DNA from: Piper betle
Taxonomy: Eukaryota; Streptophyta; Magnoliopsida; Piperales; Piperaceae
Direction of reading: 5' to 3'
DNA length: 64,000 bases
NCBI GenBank assembly: GCA_033002965.1
Contig: JAURVB010006709.1
Coordinates: 89,614 to 153,613 of the forward strand
Under the pieces are notes generated by a model. It worked only from the letters and a program-made list of their open reading frames with translations, was not told where the DNA came from and did not search any database. The position numbers and the translations under genes were made by a program. Each line of letters starts with the position of its first letter. Within the stretch, counting starts at the first letter, position 1. This document shows positions 50,621 to 61,810 of this stretch, piece by piece.

Positions 50621-52514
50621 TATTGGGTGAAGAACTTAAAATATGTGGTGCAGGGGCTAGAGATAATAAAGTAAATGCTAAAATGCTTAAGACTAGCCTC
50701 TAACATCTTTGTTGGGTTGGGTGAAGGTAGGAAAATAATTTACTTGGTTTAGGAAGGGAGATGGTTTTATAACTCTGAGGAGTATTGAAGAGAGTTGGGG
50801 ATGTTTTGGAGGGAATAAAGTATTATAAAGGCCGAAAAAACTTACAGGGTTAAAAGAAAATTTGTAGTGGTCGTTTTCTTCCTATTTTGGTGGCATCTCT
50901 GGTGGACGACAACCTGTGTAAATTTCTATGAGTTTGAAATTTAGAAGAAAGATATTATTGAGAGGCGTTCTTGCATCAATGGGATAAGATTGCGTTAAAG
51001 ATATGTCCTTGACTACATTTTACTATCCTGAATATGATTTATGGTGTGTGATAGTTATTTATTTGCATAGACTGCTTGTAGGTGTTTTTTGATTAGAGAC
51101 ATGGACGAAGTTTTGGCTTTTGTGTTTTTTTGGGATTTGAATGGGAACTACATGGGAGGAGATTATTTCATCTGTCTTTTCAAAGGCGAAGACAATTTAA
51201 TTGAGTTGGTCAAATTTGTGATTTTGCATAGAGATAGGGAGTATAATGGTAGAGAATTTATGGTATTCGAACATGTCTCAGTAATACTTGAGAAGAAGCA
51301 TGAATACATGATAGAGGTGGACGGTGAGGTAAGCTTTCAATAAGTTCTCGGATTTGCAAGGTGAGGCAAGGATGACAATCTTAGGATATACACTAAGCTA
51401 AAATCGATTCCCGATGGATTATTGGGAGAAGATGTTCATGACCAAAGAAAAATGGTCGTGGACGATGAATATGTTGATCCAATGAGTGCAGTCGATGATG
51501 AAGTCAATGATAGAATGAGCATTTTTCAGGTGCCATTATCAATGAACTTGGTGGAAGGAGGAGGAGAACAAGAGGAAAGTATGTTGTGTTGTTAGGAGAT
51601 GCGTAAGTAAATAGATATAATGTGTATATAAGGTTGATTTATAATATATGATTTTTATTGATTCATTTATGTAGGGAAGATCCATGGGATGTAGATGTCG
51701 AGACCGTGTGCAACCCCAACTATCTTTAACGATTGTACCTTGTAGTCTAAGCTGTAATGAGAGGACGAGTGAGGGACATGCTGCCGAGGTGGATGAACAT
51801 GATGTTGTGGCAAGTGGAGAACATGGGACAACACTGTTGCAAAGGTGAGGTATTCCAATAACATTGATAGGATCATGTTGATGAAATGTATTTAATTCCT
51901 GAGCGCATATATATATATATATATATATATTAATTGATATATATCAATTCTATATAGTGCATGTAACAATGAAGGTGTACATCCACTTTTACTTGGCGAG
52001 GAACATGCTTTGGTCGAGTTACATGATCCAATGACAAGTGCAGGATGCAGGGTGTTGGTGTTGGATAGGTGATGTGTATGTATCATTGATAGTGTAATGT
52101 GGATTAATATTATGTCATTGATGAATAAGTATATGTTAATGATATTTTATGCATGTACAGAGATCCTAACTGAGACTGAGAGGATTGATATGTGGAAGTG
52201 GTTCTTGAGTCTTGTTTGTGATCACATCCTCACATATCCCGACCAGAGTGAATATTGGCTTACAACTATATTATCTAACAAGTAAAAGGACTTGCACCAG
52301 CGAGAGCGAGTCATGCCATATTTGGATAGAATGTAGTGGCCACCACAGCCCAAAACCATACCTTGCGTACTCATGGTTCCATGAGATTGGTCATAACAAG
52401 CGTCAATGCTGCAACCCGGGGGTTTGTATAACAAAATGTCCCATGCCTACAAGTACAATTGCTGGTTAGTCTTCATCGTGAGTCGTTTTGTTGTACAACA
52501 ACAGTCTTCAATAC
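50621..52514. other. Intergenic with a possible decayed transposon ORF
   Basis: An ORF at 51089-51343 (+) encodes about 84 residues rich in acidic and hydrophobic positions, with LVKFVILHRDREYN and HEYMIEVDGEVS. The frame continues with stops to about 51,590. The style loosely recalls N-terminal regions of MULE-type transposon proteins, but I cannot show it. The rest is AT-rich without a recognisable gene. Confidence 0.3.
51907..51930. repeat. (AT)n microsatellite
   Basis: About twelve uninterrupted AT units in AT-rich intergenic sequence. Confidence 0.9.
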
Positions 52515-53190
52515 CATGATAATGCTATGTATCCTTGCTGAAATTTTGTAATTAACAAGGTAATGTCATGAATCTTATTCTATAGAAGGTAATGTTGTGT
52601 CATCAACGACATTGAGTTTATACTAGATATGTGTCGTCTACACCATTGTGACATGTAGCATGTTTGTAGAAAATTTGTAATTAACAAGGTGATGACATGA
52701 ATTGTATTTTATAAACGTAGTGTTCGTCATCAATGATGTCAAGTTTATACTAGACGCGTGTCGTCTACACCAACGTGACATATAGCATGTTTGCTGAAAT
52801 TTTGTAATTAATAAGATAATGTTATCAATCACATTTTATAAACGTAATGTCCTGCCATCAATGAAGTCAAGTTTATACTAGACATTTATCATATATGCCA
52901 TCGAGACATGATAATGAATATAATAATGTCATATATGCTTGGTGAAATAATGTCATCACTATATGTAATGGTTATACAATAGTCACATTAGTGATCCAAA
53001 AATTTGAACATTATAACATGATAATGTCATATATGTTCGCTGAATTTTTGTAATTATTAAGATAATGTCATTAATTGCATTTTATAAACGTAGTGCGCAT
53101 CATTAATGACGTCGAGTTCATACTAGACATGTGCCGTATACGCCAAGGAGTCATGTAACGAATATGATAATGCCATGAATGCCAGTAATA
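52515..53190. repeat. Diverged minisatellite, period about 123-129 bp
   Basis: The block TTTGTAATTAA/TATTAAG recurs with GTAATT starting at 52548, 52677, 52804 and 53050, spacing 129, 127 and 246 (two units). Each unit also holds ATTTTATAAACGTA, GTCAAGTTTATACTAGAC and a CATGATAATG-like part. That makes five to six partly degraded copies. No ORF runs through it. It sits 170 bp before the nested LTR block. Confidence 0.8.
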
Positions 53191-53954
53191 GTTGGACAAA
53201 AAGACACACAATGTCATCATTGTTAGAAAAAGACCGAATATAATATCATCAATGGCTCCATAAATATTTACAACAACACATTTTAATATTGGGTTGAGTC
53301 CCTAGCTTCTCCTTTGCATTCTTTTATCGTCTCAACTTCTGCGTATTAGAGAAATAACGATTGTAATAACCAAATCTGGCTCACTCAAGCGAACGCAAAT
53401 AAAATATTATGGGTCACACGATTAAGTTGGCTAACTCGAGCATTCAGATCTATTATTAATGTCTTAAGATGAAAAATAATTATTGTTATGCATGCATAAA
53501 ATACAATGAACCATAATAGGATATTACGTAAATGACATGACAAACAAGTCGCACTTAAAGACAATCACAAGAAAATCAATAAAATTTATAAAGTAAAACG
53601 AGCGGAATATACCTAAAAGTGCAATAAGGGTCAACCTACTAAATAGCAATTTATTTATTTATCACCAAACAAGACAAAATCTTCATTTCTAGCACACCTT
53701 AGTTTTCATAATAACAAAATCACAAAACATGAATTGGGTCTTGACCCATCTGTTCATTTCCATCTCTCATTTCTATTATATCTGTCATATCATTGTCACT
53801 TACAATATCAATCTCAAAATTATTGTCACTTCATCATAAAACATCATATAATATATGCATCATAATTAAAACACAACAATTCAAATATATTGCATTAAGG
53901 TTCGTGTGTGTGCTCATAGCAGTCACTGTTCTTCCGTTTAAGGCTGACATATCA

Positions 53955-55346
53955 TGTAAAACCCTAGCTTTGGGTTGGAGTTTTACCGCTTGTAATTTGC
54001 CCAGTTCGTGCTAGTCTCGAGGTGGTTCGAGTAAGCTCGAGCCGAATTTAGTTTTCAAACCATGAGTATAAGGCCAGATGGCCGTATGAACATGCTATGA
54101 AGGTTGAGTATGCCCGATATGCAAATGATAGCTTCAGTTATGCTACAACAGAACATAAGTTATTAGTGTTTATGTGAGGTATACATATTTTTTATTGGTT
54201 GAATGAGTTTTATGCATAGATTTAGGTCGTTGTAGTGTTGAGTATGTGCTTGGGACCTGGGTATCTTATTTACATGCATCTTAGGGATTTTGGAACGCTT
54301 GTGGCCCAACTTTATTAAGTTGTAGACCTTCACCCGATTGAGTTTAGGGTTTCAAGGCCCAGCTAACCTTCCTGCCTTGATTCTCACATATAAAGTCGCT
54401 TTTAGGATTCGAGCAATTTTGACTTTGGACAAAATCGATCTGAGCTTTTCATCCATATATATAAATATTGCATATACTGGACCAGCACCACCATGACCAC
54501 CTCGTGGCCAGCTATCAATCCATACCTCTCACGACCATTGGCACCACCACAATTGCTGCCAATGACGCTTTTATCCATTGGTATCCCACCACCGCCACCG
54601 TTCGAGCCATTTTCTGCATTGGCAAGCTGCCTTCGGCGATCCAACTGCCTAGATAGGTTCATCTCATCGAGATCTTTATTTTAAGACCACCCATGACCAC
54701 TTCAGCTACACTGCCGCACCCGGTGGCAATTCCACGCACCGGCCAATAGTCGGCTGACCTTGCCTATCACCACCGCCATCACCTCTGCCTTGACGCCCTC
54801 TGGCAATTGCGATTGGCATCAGCCTCTGCAACGACGCCGTCGGCATTTTTAGTGACGGGCATCTCTCGCCTCGTCAAACTTGTTTGTCCGCGTTCGCGTC
54901 TGCCAACCCGCGTTCGGTCTACCAGCCCATGTTCAGTCTGCCTGCTTGGACCTGTTCACTTGCCCGCCAACCCGTTTGCCTGTGCGTGCCCGTGTCCCCG
55001 CCCATCAGTCCAGACCAGCCCAACCAACCCAACCCACTAGTTTATCTGACCCAGACCAAGTTAACTCCGCCAACCCAATTTAGTTTAGTGTAGTTAACCC
55101 GATTCAGCTCATTTTTAGCCCATCTTTTGCTGTTTTTCTATCGATTTCTGGTAATTCGAGAACCCCTATGTTAGTTTAGATGCATATTCACACATTTAGT
55201 AATGTCTTCCATTCCTTGATGTCCATCAGGTTATTTCGATCTATATTATTTATTGAGTCTTATAGAGTAGCAGCTTTAGACATGACTGGACTCGATTGTA
55301 ACATTTCCGATTCAGTCTTTAGGTGAATCAAAATTAGGGTGTTATA
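53955..55346 (-). mobile_element. Short solo LTR (copy C) nested in copy B
   Basis: 1392 bp, starting TGTAAAACCC and ending GGGTGTTATA, flanked by a perfect 5-bp duplication TATCA (53950-53954 and 55347-55351). Its orientation is that of copy A and opposite to its host. It is less than half the length of its relatives, so an internal deletion or a shorter subfamily is likely. The host sequence resumes exactly after it. Confidence 0.85.
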
Positions 55347-56403
55347 TATCAAATTCCTGCTCCTTGATACATATATAATAGAAAACCATAAGTAACGAAG
55401 TGTTACTAATCCAAAAATAACCATAGCAGTCTGACAAATGAGTTGACTTTCATTTAGAAATCAACATTTATAACTTCTGTTGAACTCTCATAAGGGTATG
55501 CTTCTAGTGGAGCCATCGGGCCACGAGCCGAATAATACCTCTGAACCGACTGGTCTGCTGATGCCATCTCTCGACGATTTTCTCATGTTTTGCTGTCCCT
55601 TTGGGGCTGCCAGTATATCTTAAGTCATCTCCTTTCTTCCATATATCTCCTGGCCCTAAGCACGAACGTCGAGTACTCTTGTGACAGTCGCCTTGGAGTA
55701 CCATTTGAACCACCTTGTCCGGATGTGTATTGCAGCCAAACAGATACCTGTAAACCTTCAGCATTTCTTCAAGTCACGAGGAAACTCAAAATGCAGAGTT
55801 GTCAAGATCCTTCGGGAATGGAACAACCCTTTCACTAATCGAGCTCGCTGTGACTGGTATGGGCACTCGTTCATGGTATGTGTGAGTCGGTTTCACTATC
55901 TCTCGTTTTACTGAAAAGTCGATAAAAGTATATACAAGTTTGGGGAGGGATTTAATATCATAGATCGAAAGGTAACTTGTGGTGGATCTTGTTTTCAAAA
56001 TTAGACTCGAGGGATCTCATCCTCGAGAGTTATTAATTTGGAAAATAATTTGATTAAATGTCCGAGTTAAGTGAGATATAATAAAACGCCACTTAACTAG
56101 TCTTGCAATTAATAAAGAAATCACAGTAGAATAAGTAATAAACATGGACGAGTCCTAAACGGACATGGTAAAAGCTCCAAGTGCGGCCACACGTCTAAGT
56201 GGTGAGCTTCTACTTCGTACCTACACATCATAACTAACTACTAACGCTCATACTAACTGTATGATGTGTGTATAAAATGTATGCATGTGAATTATTGCAT
56301 GATTAAAAATATTATAAATACTAACATCAATATCAACAAATGAATTAAAGGAACAACTTAATAATTTAAAACCTTCTAATCATTACTTCTAATTAGGTGA
56401 CTA

Positions 56404-59400
56404 TGTAACACCCCAAATCCGGTTCACGCTCGTGAACCAAACTGGCATGTTACAGGCCCCGGTTAGGTCGGCTAACCTGAACCCAACTCGTGTGGATCTA
56501 ATCTCGGTGTCTTAAGATGAAGATACGACTCGTCATGCATGGATGAATGCACAGAATCCTAACATGATACTACATGGATGACATGCAAACTAATTTACAC
56601 ACCAATACAATTACGACCAAAATCAATAAAAATTTTGAAATAAAACGGACAGAGTCTCCCTAAAAGTGCAATTAGGGCCACCTTGTCAAAATAATATATA
56701 TAAACATATATGCATATATCAATAATTTCATTCACACAGAATCTAATCTACTGTATACTCATTATGAAGCTTGGGTCTCAGCCCACCTGTGCAATCTATT
56801 CACGTTTCACATCCTGTCATCATGTCTTAGCATTCAATCATGTCACATCATCATGTCTCAAGCATTTAATCACACCATTCACAATATAATAACATCATAA
56901 ACATAATATTAACCATTCTATTAACTGACATGTGTGCAAGTGACATCAGTGCTCCTCCGTCTAGGCTGACACATCCAACTCGTGATTATCACCTACATAT
57001 AGTATAAAAACACGTCAGTAATAAGTATTATTGGTCCAAAATATAACTATAACAAACTGGCTATGAGAGCAAACTCTCATATGAAAGAAAAACACTCGTA
57101 TACTTCTCGTGAACTCTCTGAAGGGCACCTACTGAGAAGCCATTGGGCTGCAGACCCGGTAGCATCCCGAACTGTTTGCTTAGCTGAGGCCTCTTTTGGC
57201 ATTTTCTCATTTCATTTTTCTCTGGTCTATCGGGATTACATGTATATCCTAAGCCCTTCCTTACCTTCATAATTCTCTTGGCCTTGAGCAGGAAGGCCGA
57301 GTACTCTCAGGCAGTCGCCTTTAGTACCCTTTGACCATAAGTCCGAACATGCGCTGTACTAAATAGTACCCGTAAACCTCCACGTTCTCCGGGTGTGAGG
57401 AACTCAAACGCGGTATTGTTAGGATCCCTCAGGAATGGAATAGTCCGCTCACTAATTTAGAGCCCGCTTTGACTGTCATGGCATCTATTCATGGTACGTG
57501 AAGTCGGTTTCTCCATCTCTTGTCTCACTGAAAACTCGATAAAATTATATATATAGATCTGGGAAGGGATTCATATAATATGCCCAAAGGCAACTTGTGG
57601 TGGATCTTGTTTTCGAAATCATCCTTGAGGGTCTATTAATCCAGAAAACTATTCGGCTAAATGGCCCGAGTTAAGTGGGATCCGATAAAATACTTTTTAA
57701 TATATCCTGCAAGCATTAAAACAAACATACAATAAAATAGAGAATAAAACAAAGACAAGTCCTAAACGGACTTGGTAGAGCTTCAAGCGTGTCCTCGCGC
57801 CTAGGCGGCGAGCTCTTACTCTGTACCTACATATCAATCTAGAAGCTAATAAACAGAGAATAAAATAGAGACGAGTCCTAAACAGACCTGGTAGAGCTTT
57901 AAGCGTGTCCTCGTGCCTAGGCGGCAAGCTCTTACTCCATACCTACACATCAATCTAGAAGCTATCGCCTACTAACTGAATGATGCATCAACTCAACATG
58001 AACATTACACACAACTCAATCATATCCATCCCAATCAACAATCATCAATGTGAAGTAATTCTAACTCATTCTATTCATATCAATTTTATTACGTTTTTCT
58101 AAGCTACGTTGTAGTCAATTAGCATGCTCAAATTTAATTTACTTAATTAGATCACTTACTATTCATTCACAATTAATCAAATCATGCCACTTATAACTTC
58201 ATTCATAGTCAGACATTAATTACATCAATTAATCAATCCTATTATGTTGTACTAACAATCATCCATTTTAAATAATTAAATCAGAGGTAATTATACCTCT
58301 CGTCGTCGACAATCTGCCACGGCTAGGGTTTCGTTTGCACGTCTCGAAGCTCGAATTCTAAGCTCATCGGTGTCCAAAATTTGATCAGGTTCGACTAGAG
58401 GAGCTCCCAGAAGATTTGGCGAATTCCAGCGGATCCAATTTTTTGATAGGTTCCTGTGGATTTCCGGCAGCTTCCGGTGGCAATCGCCGACAGCGTCCAC
58501 TGGCCAGATAGCAGTCATATTGGGTACCATTGACACCGGCTTAGCAAGCCCGAGCATCTACGACGTTGATGTGGTCGACGGAGGTGGCGACTTGCCGAAA
58601 AAGGGCAAAAATAGAGGCAGCAGCGATGGGTGGAGAAATCTGGCTGATATGGGTGGCAATGGGTTCTGATCTGGTTGGGAAAGGTCGCTAGAGGGTGTCG
58701 AGGCTACCACTAGATCGTGGCAGAGATGGTCGCCAGCGGCAGAATCGATGACGTAAGCGTGTCGCTAGGCGCGGTGATTCCGATGTCGTGTAGGTCGGAC
58801 GACGGCTGGGAGCGCGCGGGGTGGCACAGCAATACCACAGCAAAGCCTGGTGGCGACAATCGGTGGTAGGCCGGCATCGACAGTGGCGGAGACAACAAGC
58901 GGAGGGTGGCGCAACTAGGGTTTGGACGGGGAAGAAGAAAGAAAGTGTCAGGGGGGTGGGGGGTGGGAAGAAAGGAAAATAATTGGGTGGCAATATCATA
59001 AATAAGACTTGACTCGTCTTCGACTCGAGTTAAGAATAATAACTAAGTGGTAGAAAATCTTTAAAAAATCCAGGAAAAATCGAAAAAATCCAATAAAATA
59101 AAACAAACGCCATAACATTATAATGACATGCTATATAACTAACAACCCACCCAAACTGCCGGTAACACGTCCTAACGAGGTAAATGACCTAAAACTAATT
59201 CTATGATCCACTATATATAAAATAAAAATAATAAATTGGCATACTTTCATATATTCTGATAACTCATTCTTTTCTGCTGTGTTAATGATGTTATCACCAA
59301 TACTTGGGTATGCATGACCCTCATGGCTCATACACGCAACCGGCGCTCAGTACACGTGTTCTAAAACATACTCAACTCGAAAATAATAGTCGAACCGACC

Positions 59401-59442
59401 GGTTCTGAATATAAAACCCTGACTCGAATCGCGAGTTTTACA
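56404..59442 (+). mobile_element. Solo LTR (copy D) nested in copy B
   Basis: 3039 bp, starting TGTAACACCCC and ending GCGAGTTTTACA, flanked by a perfect 5-bp duplication GACTA (56399-56403 and 59443-59447). Its ends are the best preserved of the four copies, so it is probably the youngest full-length one. The GC-rich stretch 58,284-59,000 corresponds to the GC block of copy A. There are no gag or pol domains, as expected for an LTR. Confidence 0.88.
57741..57972. repeat. 116-bp tandem duplication inside solo LTR copy D
   Basis: Two consecutive units (starting 57741 and 57857) both read AGAATAAAA, then GAGTCCTAAAC or AAGTCCTAAAC, TGGTAGAGCTT, CGCCTAGGCGG or TGCCTAGGCGG, and ATCAATCTAGAAGCTA. 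It accounts for part of the extra length of copy D over copy A. Confidence 0.85.
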
Positions 59443-60934
59443 GACTACAGCACAACTTCTAAACTTGTCGTCATCACATGTTAATCCTCATTATGACTTA
59501 ACTTTCTAATCAAATAATTAATTAGCATACACAATTATAACCCTAATACATAACTTCACACCTTCACACATCGTCACCATTCCACCTAAATCCTCATCGT
59601 ACATTAACTCCAAAATTAGTGGTTAATTAAATCACATAATTCTAAAATCAGTACATATTTTCAAATCATGAACAAAGACAATAATTAAATTCACTTCCTC
59701 AACCAATTCACATTCACCAACCAATTTATTATAAATACATCATTCTAATTGGAGTGTATTTTAACGGATTTAGATAACAACTGTGTTGGTAATAAGTAAG
59801 TCAATATTCAATTTAGTTAATAACTCTAATCCCTAACTTCACAATTTCAACAACATCCATAACATGTTTAATTTCATAATCAAATAATTCAAATTATCAT
59901 TAATCCCAATCAATTCTTAATTACATTAAGAAATTCATTAATTAACACATAATCATCACAATTTATAAAATTAACATATTAACAAAAATATGAAAATTCA
60001 TAAAAATTACGAATAATATGTACAAGGATCAAATAGATTAAAAATCGAAAATTTGAAAAACGATTAGCCTCTTGCAGTAATGTGGACTTGAATTGGCTAT
60101 TACGACAACTGTTGTGGCTGGAAATCGGCAACAAGGGAAGGTCTAGGGGTCTAGGGCTAGGGTAGGAGGGTAGGAAGAGGAGGTAGTGGTGACTCTACTC
60201 TGCTGAAAATTCGTCTGTGGCGGTGGTGAACTGCCATTGTCGGCAGCAGCCAAAGGAGAGGTTGGAAGGGAGAGCAAGGCACGAGAAAGGGAAGGGAAAA
60301 GGAGGGGAGGTAGAGGTCGACGGGGAGGAAGCTGGTTGGTGGTGGCACGCCGACGGTGGTGACCAGAAATGGCAAGGGCAGCGACGCTCTACCGGTGGCA
60401 CTCCAAGGGAAGGAGAAATAGTCGGCTAGGGGGAGGACCGGCTGACGATTGCGCTCCAAGGGAAGGTGGACATGGAGGAGGGAGGACCGGCTGATGACGG
60501 CGTGGTGGCCGGCGGCGAGGTCGCCAACGGTGCGGAAGGGGGCGAGGTGTCTGCGGGGTTTTGAGAAGAAAAACATAGTTGATCGTCGGGGAGAAAATAA
60601 CTCAATGGCAGTTTCATAATTAAAACTTACCTCACTCTTGAGTCAATTATATAAAATAATATAAATTATTATTAAATAAAATTATCGAATCCTAATTCGA
60701 ATGACATGTCTACGCCTAGAAACTCATCCAAAAATAATAAATAACACCTCCTAACACGATAAATGGCCTAATTCTAATTTTACAGCCTACTAAAAATAAA
60801 AAAAATTGGGTGACTCTCATATACTCTGATAACTAATTCTGCTATTGTCTTACTAACATTACCATCATATATTTAGGTACACATGACCCTCATTACTTAT
60901 AATACACGACTCATAACACATGGCCGGCCTTGGT

Positions 60935-61401
60935 TGTGAGATCCTTCAACGTAATTCCACATCTAATACTTACCGGGCAAAGATCATGTTTATAAGTAGA
61001 AATAGACTATAAATCTTTAACTTTAGTTAATTATTTTAAATAAATAACTTAGACCCCATTACGTTGCACTTTAGGCTGGGTCGTTACAAATGATATCCAA
61101 ACAACTTGTTTTGTATTAAATGGTAGGCTAGACTACGAACATTGGCTAAGGTTGCCGGTCATGGGCCAGAGAAGAACTTGTGCTGAGGCTAGATTTAGAG
61201 GTTGCGTGTAAGATTTTCGGGGACGAAATTTCTTAAAGTGAGTGGATTGTAAGATCTTTTAACTTAGTCACACATCTAATACCTACCAGGCAAAGATCTT
61301 GTTTATAAGTGGAAATGAACTATATAGATCTTTAATTTGATTAACCACTTTTAAAGAAATGACTTAATACATTAAATTACATTTTGGGCTAGGTTGTTAT
61401 A
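60935..61401 (+). mobile_element. TRIM-like miniature LTR retrotransposon nested in copy B
   Basis: Two direct repeats, 60935-61088 and 61248-61401, are both 154 bp and clearly alike (TGTGAGATCC or TGTAAGATCT at the start, GTCGTTACA or GTTGTTATA at the end). They enclose only 159 bp. Before the right repeat, TTTTCGGGGACGAAATTTC followed by a purine tract matches the end of Ty3/gypsy chromovirus internal regions. The left side begins AATGATATCCAAAC, a weak primer-binding site at best. Flanks TTGGT and TTGAC are only partly alike. A complete but non-coding element of this size fits the TRIM class. Confidence 0.82.
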
Positions 61402-61507
61402 TTGACTCAGGATGCATGTTGTGAAATAGACTCGATTAAAAATATCAATCGAACCAATCGGTTCCGATTATAAAATCCTAACTCGGGTCACGAATTTTAT
61501 AGCACGG

Positions 61508-61810
61508 TTGGACAAACAATTGATGGGTGACATATATCTGCGGATTAAGTCAGATGCAATATGTAATCTAATGGATTTCTTGATATCTCTTGATCTTCAC
61601 ATGGAATACCCTACCCTCATTAATCCGACCAATGATTGCAGCAACATCGTCCACACTAAAGAGGAGAAGATGACTCCCAAGCTTGAACTACCCAATTCAC
61701 CTTCAAGAACCCAACATGTGAGTAGATATTCCGATGACCCAAGTTGGAAAATGAACTTTCTCAAATTCAGTAATTTTCCAAATGGAAGGGCCTTGATTGC
61801 TGTCTCATGA
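61508..61810 (+). other. 100-codon orphan ORF, unrecognised
   Basis: An open frame of 100 residues directly after solo LTR copy B, with GDIYLRIKSDAICNLMDFL near the start and WKMNFLKFSNFPNGRAL near the end. Composition is protein-like rather than low-complexity, but I recognise no domain, and no splice partner or promoter is evident. It may be an exon fragment or chance. Confidence 0.25.

Larger units (their letters stand above)
53362..61501 (+). mobile_element. Solo LTR (copy B), split by three later insertions
   Basis: Starts TGTAATAACC at 53362 and closes with CGAATTTTATA at 61501, decayed forms of the TGTAACACCC and CGAGTTTTACA ends seen in 56404-59442. The pieces 53362-53954, 55347-56403, 59443-60934 and 61402-61501 align in order with that copy: CCTAAAAGTGCAAT, GGCTGACAT, GAGTTAAGTGAGAT, GAGTCCTAAACGG, CATGACCCTCAT and CGAACCAATCGGTTC. 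Removing the insertions with one target copy each leaves about 3.2 kb. No matching 5-bp duplication remains (upstream ACGAT, downstream GCACG). It is the oldest layer of the nest. The GC-rich part, 60,120-60,600, corresponds to the GC block of copy A. Confidence 0.78.

Noticed and set aside
60157..60576. 139-codon minus-strand ORF
   Set aside because: Lies in the GC-rich part of solo LTR copy B, equivalent to low-complexity stretches in the other copies.
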